Below the pieces are notes generated by a model. The model was not told the origin of the DNA, ran no database searches, and saw only the letters and a program-made list of their open reading frames with translations. From the NCBI GenBank assembly GCA_022885665.1, contig JAGQDJ010000099.1:274891-338890 (forward strand): DNA of 64,000 nt. Reading direction: 5' to 3'. Below are positions 35,840 to 48,995 of the stretch, piece after piece (position 1 is the stretch's first letter; every line of letters starts with the position of its first letter). The position numbers and the translations under genes are program-made. Origin of the DNA: Triops longicaudatus. Its lineage: Eukaryota; Arthropoda; Branchiopoda; Notostraca; Triopsidae.

Positions 35840-38029
35840 TTAGTAACGAGGAATGATATATCCCTTAAAGGGCGCTGGAGCCAGCGAGAGACCGTTCAAA
35901 GGTTCAGGCGAAGGCGGGAAATCCTCACAAAGTTTCAATCGAAACTTTTGTATGACAGACGTGAAGAAAAGGAACATGGAACTTTTGGCGAGAGCTTCCC
36001 CCATGCAACTCCGTTTGCCTGCACACAAGTGTTTCAACATTCACAATTCTAGCAAGATTATCGCTCTCGAATCGTATACCTAAACCAAAAGGCAAGAGGT
36101 GATCATCTTTCCTAAATTTTCCTTCGCTGGTAAGGTGTCGCGTTGGGTCAAAGCGATAAGGCTCTTCCCAGTACGTTTCATCCATATGCACCGACCACAA
36201 GTTCACCAGAACCATTGTACCCTGCACGGGTAAAATGCGAACAATAATTCATAACATGCACTTACGCCTTAAAACCTTACCTTCTCGATTCCGTACTGCA
36301 TAATAGCAGTATCTTCTCTCGCTACATGTGGAATGGTTAATGGAGCAACACTCGCTACTCTGTGCACTTCGCTCAAAGTCGCTTCCGTATATGGCATTCT
36401 AAGTGCGCGTCAAAAGGAACTCTGATTTTATTAAACGACTAAATTTACTATTTTTTTTTCTTTACCTCGGGCGATCCGACAATTGCGGAAAGCGGCCAGT
36501 GCCGCACACCATTTCAATTTCCTCAAAAACTTTCTCTTGCACTTCCGGATAGAGCAACATGTACAGTAGGGCAAAACTCAGCGAGTTGCTGGTCGTTTCA
36601 GCTCCCGCCGAGAAAAGGTCAAAGACGATACCGTATAGTTGTTCCTCTAGAGTTTCAATTGAAGCCACACAATTTCAAGAGAAATTTGTCAAAGTCTTAC
36701 CCGAGAAGCTGGAATTACTCTCCCCTTGTCGGATTTCAAGTTCCGTTAAGTACATGTCAATAAGATCACCGGGATCATCTGGATCACTTGGGTTCTTTCG
36801 ATGGTCTTCGATGATATCCTACCCATCCAATACTATTAACCGGTTCCTTTCGAAGCATTTTCAGTGGTTTGTGATCACTCACCTTTATAAAATTTCGTAC
36901 GTTGATGGTGAAAGATTTGATTCGGTTATATCCCGTTTTCTCGGGAGCGATGTACCTCAAAAATGGCACGAAAGTTAGCGGGTTATTTAGCCCATTCGTA
37001 GCACGGAAGAAGATTTCCATGAGCTCCAGCAGGCGATGAAGTTGATGATCATGGCGGTCAAAGCGTTTTCCCGCCACCATGGCCCACAAAATGTTAAGTA
37101 TGGACACACTAAACACTTTATTTAGCTCCAAAACACCCTTTTGCTGTTCCGCTTGCGTTGTCATGTCGGCTAAAAGATCCCTTATCTCATCCTGCATCAA
37201 AGCTTCTAATGAAGAACGTCCGAATCCTAGGTTCTTTAAGTGGCTCAGGCAAAATCGACGCTGTTCTTTCCATAAATCGCCGTGAGTCATGAGTAAACCT
37301 TGAAAGTGGACAAGTATTTAGTACATGCGTAACCTGTTTTGCGAAACCATGTGTTTCATCTGAAAATACTTATAGAAATATTAGATTCCGGAGTGCTGGG
37401 AAACATTCATTGTTTCTAGCCCCTAAATGCCAAGCACTTCGTGAACGGTAGAAAGTTTTATTGTAGCCCAGTTATCTCTTAGTAAGGAGGCTGAATTACG
37501 CAACGATATAGTACCACCTTATAGGAGCAAAGGGTAGTGTTCGTTGTTTCCACAAGTAGACTCTATAATACGTTCGGGTGTTTTGATTATTTTCAAGAAA
37601 TACGCTACCGAGGCGCTGTCCTTTTGTTCGGATATTGAAAATGAAGCTGTCCGGTCGGTAAGTGAGACACTCGTTGTTTAAGACTTCCCGTACAGCGTGG
37701 TATCCGCATACGGATATAAAACGGCGATGGCCGAGTGTCAACCCCACCACTGGCCCATATGCCTTAGCAATGTTAGCTAAGGATCGAAAGTGGTACTTTG
37801 GATCCCATTGATTGAAGAACGGCATTGAGCCTAGTAGGAACCATCGCTTTGGACCTTAGAATGACAAGCGGGATGATAAGATTAAGAAATAGAAAGTACA
37901 CGTGATTAAGGTATTGAATAAACGTCAAATACTAAGGTATGTACCCGGTGGAAAGCTCGGCGGTGTTTTACATAACCATGCGTAAAAGACAATACCGAAC
38001 AGGACGATTAAGGCCAAAGAACTCAGCAT
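35840..38029 (-). CDS. CYP2-clan cytochrome P450, complete, 8 exons, 494 residues
   Basis: Haem-thiolate monooxygenase held in the endoplasmic reticulum by its N-terminus, fed electrons by P450 reductase. Exons: 37945-38029, 37609-37854, 36883-37298, 36701-36818, 36466-36646, 36281-36398, 36080-36221, 35840-36018. All phases agree and sum to 495 codons including TAA, the normal family length. Start ATG at 38029 gives a hydrophobic anchor (SSLALIVLFGIVFYAWL) then a Pro hinge (FPPGP). Motifs: helix C WKEQR (about 120-124), I-helix AGAETTS (about 302-308), K-helix EVHR (359-362), YRFDPTRHL, and the haem loop PFGLGKRSCMGEA with Cys about 440. The haem loop is split by a 61-nt intron after its FGL, so it is intact only after splicing. 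The GLLMTHGDLWKEQRRF region and DRPRMPYTEA place it in the CYP2 clan; family and substrate cannot be told. Confidence 0.93.
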
Positions 38030-41000
38030 ACCTGCCGCTCATTCACGAGACTAGGCCACTCGACGAGGGAGAAAGTTTTGTGTCTTGGAGAAAAACAAGG
38101 GTAACAGGTTTCCACGTGGCTTCAGAACTCGAGGATGCACGGTGGTAGCAGTGGTAGGCTTTTTAGCCTCCGGAGTTTTCCACTTGTTACGACGGGTCGC
38201 AAGTAGGGTAGCCCCAGCTTTCGAAAGCTATTTGATAGTCTACTGACTCAGTTTGTACAATAACGGCAGGCTTTAGTGCCATATGACGGAAGATAAGGAG
38301 GAGGCGCTTGCGCAGCTCGGTTTCGTAAATATGAATGCAGATCCCCACAAGTGCAGTTTTCATGGGCTACAAAAATCCAAAGACTTGCACCCCATTCGGG
38401 CAATTATGCTTACGTAACTAACCTGGGGAACCATAAAAATGCGTGGGACGCTTTGTGCTCTCGTTTCCAAGACGCTAAACCGCCATGAAAATGTTTTAAT
38501 AGTAGACAATGGTAAAAAAATCAGATCGCAGGTAACTACTCATCAAGGGAGAAATCATCCCGTGGTCAAGTTTCGCACGAGAGAGCGTCAAATTTTTAAT
38601 ACTTCTTCATTACGAAGTAGCTTTCACTACACGTAGTTTTATGCATGATTTCTCTTAACAAGCCAATATGACACAGTAGGCCCTCGCAATTTCACCGTTG
38701 ATGTTAATAGAATTTCGCGGGAAAGCCGAAAGACAGACGAGAACGTTTTCTCCTTTCGTGGCCCATAGCCCAATACTTGCAGCGTCGGAGTAGGTACGAA
38801 GACACTACAAGGTAGCCGTTTACGTACATTGGAGTATGCGTAAGAACCTGGGATTACAAGTGTCAGCTAAATACTATGAGCATTTACCAGAGACAATTTG
38901 TAACCTCAATGATGCCACTATCCTGTAGGATGTCCCAATAATTACAGATAGGGCAATCATAGCAAATCGCTTGGATATATTACTCTGTGACAAGAAATAA
39001 AAAACCTGTCTGCTGATTGACATTATCATACCTGATGACTCAAACATCATGGTAAGAAAAGAAGGGAAGATTTCTAAACATAAAGTCCTGGAAACCGAAA
39101 CCAGCAGGATGTGGTAGTGCAAAACTAAAACTGTGCCGGTAGTAACCGGGACATTATGTACCATAAAGAATTTATGTGATCAGTTTTTAATGTTGTTCCG
39201 TGGTCAGCGAATTGAAGAAATTAGCAATGACGGGAACTGTACATATTATTAGAAAGGTGTTGAAGTCTTATGACAATTTAAACCCTATATGACAAACGAA
39301 TGCGTGGAGTCAAATTCGAACCGAACTTATTCATTTTTGTCAGTCAAATTTATCAAGCTCTCTGAATTGGATTTTGACTAATGCTCCATACGCGTTTTCT
39401 GTACAACCGAGGTTTCTCATGAACACATTCTTTGCACAAATTGTTGACCTTCCATGCTACCGCATATACTGTTCAAAACAAGCTAATGCTCTTTTAAATT
39501 TGTAGAACGCGATACGAAGTACAGAACATACGTAAATTATGCAATACTGAACTTTGACTATGGTGAACTTCTATTCACGTAAATCTAAACAATTGTTTCA
39601 AACTTGACTCAGTATAATTAATTATTGTTAACAAATCACTTTAGCCTTACGACCTTCGATTTATATGTTAAATTGTAACATTAATTCAAGTCACATTGAA
39701 TCGGAATGATAGTTAAAAAACATCTAACTACCGTATAGTTCATTGTGCTTTGTCCGAATGGTTGGTTTGCAATAAAATATCGCAATGGCCACCATGAACT
39801 TTTCAGTGCCGTAAGTCTGATGAATTCTGTTTTGAAAATTCTGTTTTTTTAATATTTCTCCATTATGTTTATTCTGAATACAAGTATTCTCATCCGAAAC
39901 TACTGTTGTATCGTACTGAGACAAACAATCTATACTGAGTAAATCAGAGAAGTCTAATAGCGAATTCATTTGGGGGAATCAGTGCGCACTGTGTTCTTCA
40001 AACACAGCGATTAACTGTGTTTCAAAAGCTGCAAAAATTTTGCTTCTCAAACACATAGTCTGCCTACGCTTGGAAAACTTAGTGAGCACTGGCTCTCCCA
40101 ACTCAATTCGCTATAAGTAACTGGTGAAGGAGTTTGAACTTTGACATTACTCTGCCTAGACAACGATTTTTGGAAACACTTTCAACCCACAATGAAGGTT
40201 AGTCAGCCTCAAGGGGCCTAATTAAAACTCTGTGACTTACTCGACATAGATTTTTTTCCTCACCACTGTTACGTTTCTCTTTAGCATGACTATGCAGTAC
40301 TAATGTTAAACCCACGCTAAGCAGCTATCTCCAACTATCCCCTATTATCAAGATTTTTCACTCATGGGATTCCTTCGTAGTACGAGACCATCTGGAAATG
40401 CACGAAACTCACCACTTTTCCTCTTTCGAGGAACTGCAAGTTTGCGACAAGTAAGTTTTTTTTTCAAAGTGAAGTTTCACGTAAATTGGAGTTCCGTCCC
40501 GTTCTCGTTGCAATCGCCGTTGAAGAATAGACAACGCTTTACTGTAAATGACGTGGAGAAAACAAGCGCGACAAGCGACAGTTGCTTCGCCTCATCAGCC
40601 ATGCATGCTCAAGAGAGTGAGTCGAAATTCCAGAGTTTCACCTTATCACCTAAATCGCCAAAACGTACGTATTTTATCACTAATACGCGTTTCTGGTACT
40701 CAGTAGGTAACCTTCCCATGACTGTCACCACCCTTACCGAGTCAAATTATGTACTGTATACCTTCTGAGTTTAACAAGCATAACACTGTCAACGGCATGT
40801 CACCAGAAGTGTCGAGATTTACCTATATCCCAGTGCTGTGGCATGCAAACTTTCATAAGTGAAACCTCTTTGCTGACCTCCTCTTACCTTTAGGTAATGC
40901 ACCTTGGGAGCTAAAAGTCCAAGCGAATAGCTTGGCCGCGCCATGAAGCTGCTGGCATGCTCGGGGATATGGAAGTGCGCTTGTATAGCCCGCTCGTATA

Positions 41001-44000
41001 GCTGCCTGGTTAGCTCGTTGCTTGCTTTCAGATGCCGATCATCAGCCAGTGAAGACGGTTTCCACATTTTGCCAAGCTTGTGTGACTTGACATAGCCAGC
41101 GAGGACTGAAGACGACTTTTGTGGATAAAGAACAAGTGTCAATTGTTTGGTGAGTTAAACATTCTACACTTTATCTCTCGCTTACGCACGTGCACTATTT
41201 CTGGGGTCTACCGATGGAGTCATTTCTCTGTCTTCGTCCTGCTTTGCATATAAGTTAAAGAATTCCAAAAAGTCAGCAGTTAAAAATAGGGACGTACGGA
41301 TTGTGTCGCTCACCTTGCATGTTGTAATGTCACATTTTGCTCATTAAGAAGCGCAAAAAAGTTCGCTTTCTCTGTTGGTCATTAGTCCACCAGCAGACGG
41401 AGTTAGGTAATTACCGGCGTTGCGCTTCTTATGCTTTGTCCTACTTCGAAAAAAAATTCGGGAAAGTGAGACGCCATCAGATTCTCTGCCTACGGGTGTT
41501 GGGTCTTTTGTATTCAGGAAATAACCGCTTTTCAGTTCCATTATTGAAATGTCTGCAGCTTAGATAGCGGTAATTTTTGGCACGTCCATCAGGCTAGTAG
41601 CATTTTTTAAAAGTTTAATCGTCACCAAAATGGTGCGAGAAGCATGACAGTTCATTAGTGTCCGGAAGTAGTAGTCCTCTGAGTTTGAGTTGAAGTAGAA
41701 AGTGGAGGGAAACCTATTTGCCTATCAAAGCGTGGTCAGTCCAGAGGCCAGTGACTTGATGATTCAGAAAGCTATGCATAATTCAAGTGGTAACAAATGA
41801 AAAACGTAGGCTTTTGTCATACTGGGAATGTTCGCTAAGTTATCTATATATACAGCATGGGCTGTATTCTAGTTCACGTGGCCTTCTATTATGTGAAAGC
41901 AAAAGCGAGTAAGGTAGCGTAACATTTTAACTACACAGTCACTACGGGCGGAAATTGGTCGTGTGAATGCATACCCCCTGGTACCGAACTGAAGGGAAAA
42001 TAGCGGCATAGATTACATACCCACACTATTACCTTGGCTTCATTTTAGGCATTCCGCCATTTTGCTTTTTCACATTCAGTTGTTATCTAGCCCACAGTTA
42101 ATTCATTCGCAATTTTTTGCATCCATCACAACGTTCTTCACGTCACACACGTGTGGCAAGGTAAACCTTTTCGAGCTAAGTTGACTTCTCTCGCTAGCCT
42201 CCTTTTCTATTTTTTTATCCTTTTGCTTGATGAGACATGACTTTCAAACGGTGGGAGTCCACATAGCTGAGAGTAAAGAAGCTGACTTGGCTCTGTATCG
42301 GTGTCTTTATTTTTGTCAGCTCACCCGGGTCCAGTTCTGAAGTATTTTAGGGGCTAAAAACGCTGGGGGAATCAATTCCTGAAAAAGCTAATCGCGAATA
42401 GCGGGATTTTCGAGTCGAAAACGTATCATATGACCAAGATAGGCCCTTGGTGTTATTTTCTTCAAGCAAACATCAAGTGGATTAGGATGGGGCGTTTTTA
42501 TGTCCAAGCTCACCCCAGATCCCAATGTACTAATGTACTTAGCTGTGTACTCTAGGGAGCATTTGCCTGGCCAAAGCGACAGTCACTCCTTTCGTCCGTC
42601 TTGAAAAACAGTCAACTGATCTGGCCCTGGCGTGCCCACAATCCGCGGAAACTTATTTTTAGCACACTTTAGGATGCTACTTCTCGTTTGGGTCTTCACA
42701 ACGATAGTGTAATCTCACTTGGCGTACTGTAGAGCAAAATCGTGGCCATTATCAAATAACTTGTTCATTCTGACATTTTTGCGGTAGTCTTCTAGAGCCC
42801 ATGGTGAACAAGAGGAAAAGAATAATTTGTATGTAAACCATCTTGTTCAAAGGAATGGAGCAAGAAGAAACCGAAGTGGCCTTCAAAGTTTGCTTTCTTG
42901 CATGTGCAGAGGCCTTCCACTACGCACTGGGGAAAAAAGACACGCTGGTACCACCAGCCGAGCTAGGGAACCTCAAGGGCAAAGAATGCAGTACCATTTT
43001 TCAAAGGGAAAAAATAAGCCAAAATAAAATTCCATCCCACATTTCGCCACAGTGGCTGTTACGTTGCGCGTAGGACTTTTGTGTGGCAGTGAAGTCTAAC
43101 TATGCTTTAAAAATAATAGACTCCACATGGCTTCCCCTTTCGCGGTTCAGGCGTGTGAGTAAAGTCATTCTTTCGCGTTATGTTACGAGCTTTACCATTA
43201 CAATTTTGTAACAAACCTCCGAGAGAGACAATATAACTTTATGCAAACTATTGGCTTATGTCTATTCAGCTTTAGGCATTAGGCCAATATAGCCATACAG
43301 GTCGTGTCCTACATTAAAAAAGGCCCACCTGTTCCTAGCCAGGATTGTGGATGGGTGAAGATGGTGTCCCATATTCTTTTCTCGTAAGTTGTGTTAGAAA
43401 ACGTTCAACGGAACCCATCCCTTCTTTGAATTGCCGAAGGGCATACGCTTCTCGTCTGATGGAAAGAAAGTGCTCGTTTTAGAGGCTTCGTTCAGAATTT
43501 GCATTCGCTACACCAAAAATTTAACCAACACGTCCGCTTAAAAAAAAATACGGCAGACTTGCGTAACAAGGACAAGTTCATCATGCAAATAACGAGTACA
43601 TAGTTGTTCAAGTTGTTCAGGCTTGCGTTGAAAGGCTTAACGATAACAAGCTGGCGTAGCCACCGTGCTAGTCTGCGACGCAACCTTTTCATCGTTACAC
43701 ATGTTTAACAAGCGTTCTTGAAAGGGTTAGTACTGCCAAGCTGACCTTCTCAACGCGTCAGTGCAGATTTTCTAGCTCTATTGCAGATTTTCTTCGAAAT
43801 ACATAACATGAAATCACGTAAGGATGATAAGTTGGCGTAACGAACAGATCTATCCTTCAACACAAACTCGTAATTCTTGCGCCACTACTATCTGCTAGGC
43901 ATAGTTTCCTTGGCATAAGTTTCACGAAGAGAACTGTTTAACGATACTTTCTCAGTCAATTATATCGACAGAAAACGTGACATCTACTCACACTCTCACC

Positions 44001-44017
44001 ACTAGAGCAACCCAGAG
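38030..44017. other. Intergenic region between divergent P450 and Asp-rich genes
   Basis: About 6 kb with no recognised gene. One exon-like ORF at 40886-41125 (minus) is listed separately. Other ORFs, such as 42843-43073 (plus, 76 codons) and 40364-40768 (plus, 134 codons), have no splice context or similarity I can recognise. Confidence 0.55.
40886..41125 (-). other. Exon-like ORF of unknown family
   Basis: An open stretch richer in G+C than its surroundings, ending at a near-consensus donor (CTAAAG|gtaaga, exon end about 40886). A possible acceptor (tttatccacaaaag) lies at about 41126. Encoded text includes SHKLGKMWKPSSLADD, TRQLYERAIQAHFHIPEHA and SFMARPSYSLGLLAPKVHY, which looks protein-like rather than random. 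I do not recognise the family and cannot find a partner exon with confidence. Confidence 0.3.
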
Positions 44018-44194
44018 CAGTGGCGTCGTGCCATAAGGGGCCCGGGGTGCCCGGGCACCCCCAAAATTTTTGCCATCCTGAGAAAAAAGGTATCACCCTT
44101 TTTCAAAATTTGTAAACCTGAAAACAAGTACCACCTTTTTACAAGAAATGCAAAATCGGGCACCCCCAAATTTTTGAAGTGCACGACGCCACTG
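44018..44194. mobile_element. hAT-type MITE, 177 bp, just upstream of the Asp-rich gene
   Basis: Perfect 14-bp terminal inverted repeats: cagtggcgtcgtgc at the left and gcacgacgccactg at the right. Two internal direct copies of gggcacccccaaa followed by ttttg lie near the ends. No clear 8-bp target duplication is left. It ends 227 bp before the ATG of the next gene. Confidence 0.8.
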
Positions 44195-44421
44195 TCTCAG
44201 TACACCGTGCTCATTCGCTGACATGAAGAGCATTCATGTCGCAGCGGGGGTTGGTAGTGTCTGAACCAGAGCAAGACACGTTAACACGTTTTCCTGGTCA
44301 TTTGGTGGCGGAATTTACTGTCCCAAAAAGCGAGCTAAAATTGGTGTTCTTAAATCGCATCAACGAAACTATGGTCATTAAGTAATCCACTTTCTTTTTC
44401 GTTACTGAAGTAGGTGAAAAC

Positions 44422-46374
44422 ATGGCTCCAAGGATATGGAAATGCTGCTTGGCTTTGAGTGTGCTACTGGCGATCACCCACGCCTTCCCTGCAGATGGAC
44501 CCTTAACCTCCTCCACCACTTCCACTGTATCGGTTTCCGTCAGCTCCTCTTCCGTCAAAGCCACTGTACAAGGCGCTCCAGTTCCCGAAGTCAAAGGTAT
44601 TAAGTCAACTTGTAACAATTGTTTTGCCAAACAAACTGACAACAGTAAATATAAAAGATTACAAGTAAAAATAAAGTAAGAAATACTTCAAAAAATTATT
44701 TAAATGATAAAAGACCAAAATTATAAAAGTGCATATGAGAATCAATAAAAAAGCGAAAATAGAAACTATATGAACCAATAATGAAAATAGATAAATATTT
44801 TAAATAAAAAAACTTAAATAGAGAATAACAATAATTAGTTTTCTTGTTGTAGTAATGAACACAACTACAGTTAGCAACGCCGGCAGTCCGAGTACTACAA
44901 CCACAACGGCATCATCATCGGCGCAGCCAGAAAACACTGTCTCGATGTCATCTGCCGAGATGGAGGTTGAAAAGGAAAAGACAACGCAAATCATCCCAGT
45001 AGCTGAGCCAGAGCCGGAGCCTCAACCTGAACCCGAGAAGAAGGAAGAAGAAACCAAGCCTGAAGCCCAGCCTGAGCCCGAACCCGAAGTCAGCACCGAC
45101 AAGGACCATTATTCCCACGAGGATCACGATCATGATCACGAACTCGGCGAACCTCACTTGGTCCCCGAGCATGGTAATGCCTTGCAAACCTCCCAAGGTG
45201 CCCACCATACCCAAGGTAATGCTTCACACCGATTTTAAATTATCATTTTTATTTTATTAATTTTGAATTTTGAGATCAAAACTGAAATTGCTATGGGTGT
45301 TGGTGGCATTATCGCGGGAGGAAATTCGATCTCTTCATTTACCACATACTAACTACATCTTTTACTCTGTAATTACAATTTCGGGTTTGGTGTTGGGGTG
45401 TTGATGTGGGTAAGATTCGGAATCTCTTGCACCTTTCTATTTGACCATGCTGAGTCTTCAATCGGAAGATCCTTTCGATATGCCCGCCGATCAGCCGGCC
45501 AAGACTAATGAAGACGACGACGACGACGACGATGACGATGATGATGACGACGATGATGACGACAAGAAAAAGGACGGCAAAAGTGCTATGACAACCAAGA
45601 AAACTACTTCCGCGCCAAAGACAACGACTCCCAAATCTGTAAAGAAGGCTACACCTGCTCCTCCCAAACCGACGCAAGATGACGATGATGACGACGACGA
45701 TGATGATGATGACGACGACGACGACAAACATAAAGACGGAAAATCCGATTCCAAAACTAAGAAAGACCAGAAGATGAAGAAGGACGCTGATGACGATGAC
45801 GACGATGATGACGATAAAGACAACGACGGAAAGCCGGATTCCAAAACTAAAACTAAGAAAGACCAGAAGACCAAAAAGGATGCTGACAATGATGACGATG
45901 ATGACGATGATGACGATGACGACGATGATGATAACAATGGTAGTAACCTTAGGAGTGGTATTTCTTTGCCGCTTGCAAATTGTTTATAACGTTCTGAATC
46001 GTATCAACCAGCGTGCTTGGCGTTACCTGCGTGGTTTCAATCATTCCTAACTTGCATTGTTGAGGAATTTTTGCGTGCTTAGAACTTCACCGTTAGAAAG
46101 GCTATTCGTGTTTTCTGAATTATGGCTTGGGATATGACGATGAATTAACAATCTTAACAAGTGCTGTTTTAAGATTTGAGTGTGTTGAGAAGAATAACAG
46201 AATATGCGCTAATGAATTTTTGAGGACTTAGACACGGAAGATAAACCACTATAGGAAAGGTTTTTCTAATATCATTTTTCTTTTGTTTTCGCAGATAAGA
46301 ACGCAGCCTCTGCATTGTCAAGTATTCCGGCGATTCTGGTATCCGTCGTAGTCGCAACGAGACTTTTTGTTTAA
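44422..46374 (+). CDS. Secreted, probably GPI-anchored Asp-rich protein, 4 exons, about 380 residues
   Basis: Exons 44422-44596, 44853-45215, 45415-45939 and 46295-46374; all three introns are phase 1. Start context AAAACATGG. Residues 1-21 form a signal peptide (CCLALSVLLAITHA) with likely cleavage before FPADG. Then a Ser/Thr-rich stretch suited to O-glycosylation, a Glu-Pro repeat segment, an acidic His cluster (HEDHDHDHE), and four uninterrupted Asp tracts of 17, 16, 9 and 14 residues separated by Lys-rich linkers such as KDGKSDSKTKKDQK. The last exon gives a hydrophobic tail (IPAILVSVVVATRLFV-stop) after small residues, a typical GPI-attachment signal. DKDNDGKPDS resembles a thrombospondin-3 calcium loop. 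Likely an extracellular calcium or metal binder; no family recognised. The exon 3 acceptor could instead be at 45469, also in frame. Confidence 0.72.
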
Positions 46375-46638
46375 TTTTTCATGTTAAGAGATCTTTGTAA
46401 AATGGCATTGTAAACCTTGTACTGGTAAACTTGTATAAGGCATGTTAATTTAAGATTGTATATCCGCAAGGCTTGTATTGATGCCCCCTTTAGAAGAAGA
46501 AATTTCACCCGCTAACAATTTTGTGAGTGTTGTTGCCATTATATAATGGATGCGTCAGTTAATTCTGTGCCTTGGTACAATGAATTTTAGCCCTGCCTTT
46601 CAAAAGAAATTCACTAGGTGGAAATCAGTATTTTGTCG

Positions 46639-46644
46639 AATAAA
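46639..46644 (+). promoter_or_regulatory. Polyadenylation signal of the Asp-rich gene
   Basis: AATAAA about 265 nt after the stop codon at 46372-46374; it is the first canonical hexamer I see downstream on this strand. Confidence 0.5.
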
Positions 46645-48995
46645 AAACCTTCCAAACAATTTTAAGATGTTTCTTAGCATTCTTTCATAGGAGTAAAGTT
46701 TAGTGAAACCTGAAGATGATGGAATTACAAGAGGTCTATTTTCAAAGGTTTCGGCTACGGCCGTTTTACGGATCCATTACACATACAATTGGTATTCAAT
46801 TGATTGAATAACGGTTACTTCAATATTCCGCACAATTGAATGAAAAGTTGACGGTCCCGTCTTAAGCACAGTTTATTCAACGTCGTGTTTTGAATACTCC
46901 AAAAAGCTGAATACAGTACTGTGTAAATTTGTTCGAGGCCCATTTCGTTAGTAATTCCGTTATAACACGACAGTCAAGAAATTTGCTATAAGACAAGTTT
47001 TCGGAACCGAGTTCAAGTTGTCACTAGTAGAAAAAATCACAATACACAATAATAAATGAGTATCTAATTACTCTAAAAATTCCAGATTATTGGACTAAAA
47101 TAATTTCGCGATTATTCAAACATACCTGACTGTCTATATGATTTCATACATTACGTGCTATCTCCATGCTTTTTTGTGCTAATCAGCTCTTTGATAATAC
47201 AGCTTTGTATGCTGCATATTGCAGATTTGAGAAGAGGGATGCTGCTATAATTTGAATCAGTTCAACGTTTATTTTCAAAATAAACGAGCTGGTGTGATCC
47301 CAACAAGACTGACTAAATGGTCTCTCGTAAAAGTCAGGCAATTTTACGAAATCTACTAATTATTCTTCTAAATTTTTGACAGCAAAATTTCCAGTTTTTA
47401 GGTTTAATGCCCATCACTAAATTTTACGAACACATCGTGCCGGATTCTCAATAAAAGTTATTCAGTGCCTTATATAGAAAAGCAAGGCCTTTTTTAACAC
47501 GGCGAGATAAAACTAATTCAAAAATTTGTTCTTACGTTCACTAGGGCCGTTTAAAGTAATTTCCATGGGAAACATGGTTAATATTCGATAACTGGTCAAA
47601 GTGATCCCCTTAGGAAATTCTCTACACTTCTCAAGGGATTGTTTGAAAACTAACTGACGGATATGAAAACATGTTTTGACTAGAGATAAGTAAAAAAAAT
47701 GTGATTCAATGTACATTGAAACCGGATTTCGGAACACGGTTCTGCCTTAAGCATATAACAATTTACTGGCTTTATATAAATTTAATAAACATAATTTCTG
47801 AAATATCTGGTTGGCGTGCACTAGGATCAAAATTGTCGATCGCATTTTCTGAAAAAGATCTGCTCGTGCTTGTATGAAAATATTTCCTATCGACGTGAAA
47901 AAAAATCATATTTTTTTGTTCACGAAAATTTCTTTCTTTTTTTAATACCTTCTTCAAAAATTGGGATTAATGTGAACTAAGCTTTCCACTTTCTCATAGT
48001 CTTCATATATTAACTTATTTATAAAATATAAAATTTATGAAATAACTATATAAACACTTCAGGATCTAGTAAGTTTACGAAAAAGAGGTTATAATAGTCT
48101 CCGATATGCTAGGTTTTGTTGGTTATGGAATCGACAGACGGAGGGGCAAAATCTCAAAGTTTCATGGACCAAAACGGTTTAAGGGCAATTAAACATAGCG
48201 TCGTCTAAACATGTGTTCAACCTTGGAACACAAGCGCAGAGCACATGGATAACCAAGACTGGATGGATAGGACAATTCACATAACTGAATTGTCTTGTTG
48301 AATGTCTTGTTGGTCTATTTTACGTCAAATTGTGCTATCTAACGGGCACATTATCAACTATTTCTAAACAATTGGTATGTCTGATGTTTAGTAAAAGGTC
48401 TCAGCCTTTTACTTTATATAATATTAGTGCTATGCTAAATAATCTTTGAAGACACCATATCCTCGTTTCTTCCCTTGCTGCGTCCTCCATATTCTGCCTA
48501 CAACCATCGGTTGACAGTATTCTTCGGTACTTCCTCTTCTTAGGTCCGTCCTAAAAGTAGATTTTCACAAAGTATGCATGTATGCCGTACTCGCATCCCA
48601 CCTAAAATTAACCTTTGTTGATTTTATTTGTATATGTTTATTATTATTATTTGGAAAAATGTTTTTGTTATTCTGAAACAAACTTTCTAGTGTTCTTATT
48701 ATTAATAGAGAAGAGGAAAAAACAAATTTACACCACTTCTATCAGTTTAGTATCTTTAAAGTAGTCCACTAGACAGTTTCTTAACTTATACTGTCGTTCT
48801 GGTTCAATTTTACCTAACTCTAATGCATTGTCCATGTTAAAGGTTACTCTAATCCGTTCAACTCTACGCCTCCATTTTTCTCTTTCATATCCGTTCTACA
48901 GAAGCCGCTGCTGGCATGTCCCAGCGAAAGTTTCTCTTATAATATTTTAACACCACAGTTACAGCATTAATTTTATTATTATTGTATTGTTTTAG
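46645..48995. other. Intergenic, AT-rich, no gene seen
   Basis: About 2.3 kb. Short ORFs only. Any 5' exon of the HES relic should lie at its right end, but I could not find one. Confidence 0.55.

Noticed and set aside
42827..43073. Overlapping 66- and 76-codon ORFs
   Set aside because: Protein-like in places (AFHYALGKKDTLVPPAEL) but without similarity or splice context.
45339..45731. Minus-strand Val/Ile-rich ORF that looks like a membrane protein
   Set aside because: Also antisense to the GAC/GAT repeats; the hydrophobicity is a coding artefact.
45491..45937. 148-codon Ser-rich ORF on the minus strand
   Set aside because: Antisense shadow of the Asp tracts (GAC/GAT read backwards gives Ser/Val runs).
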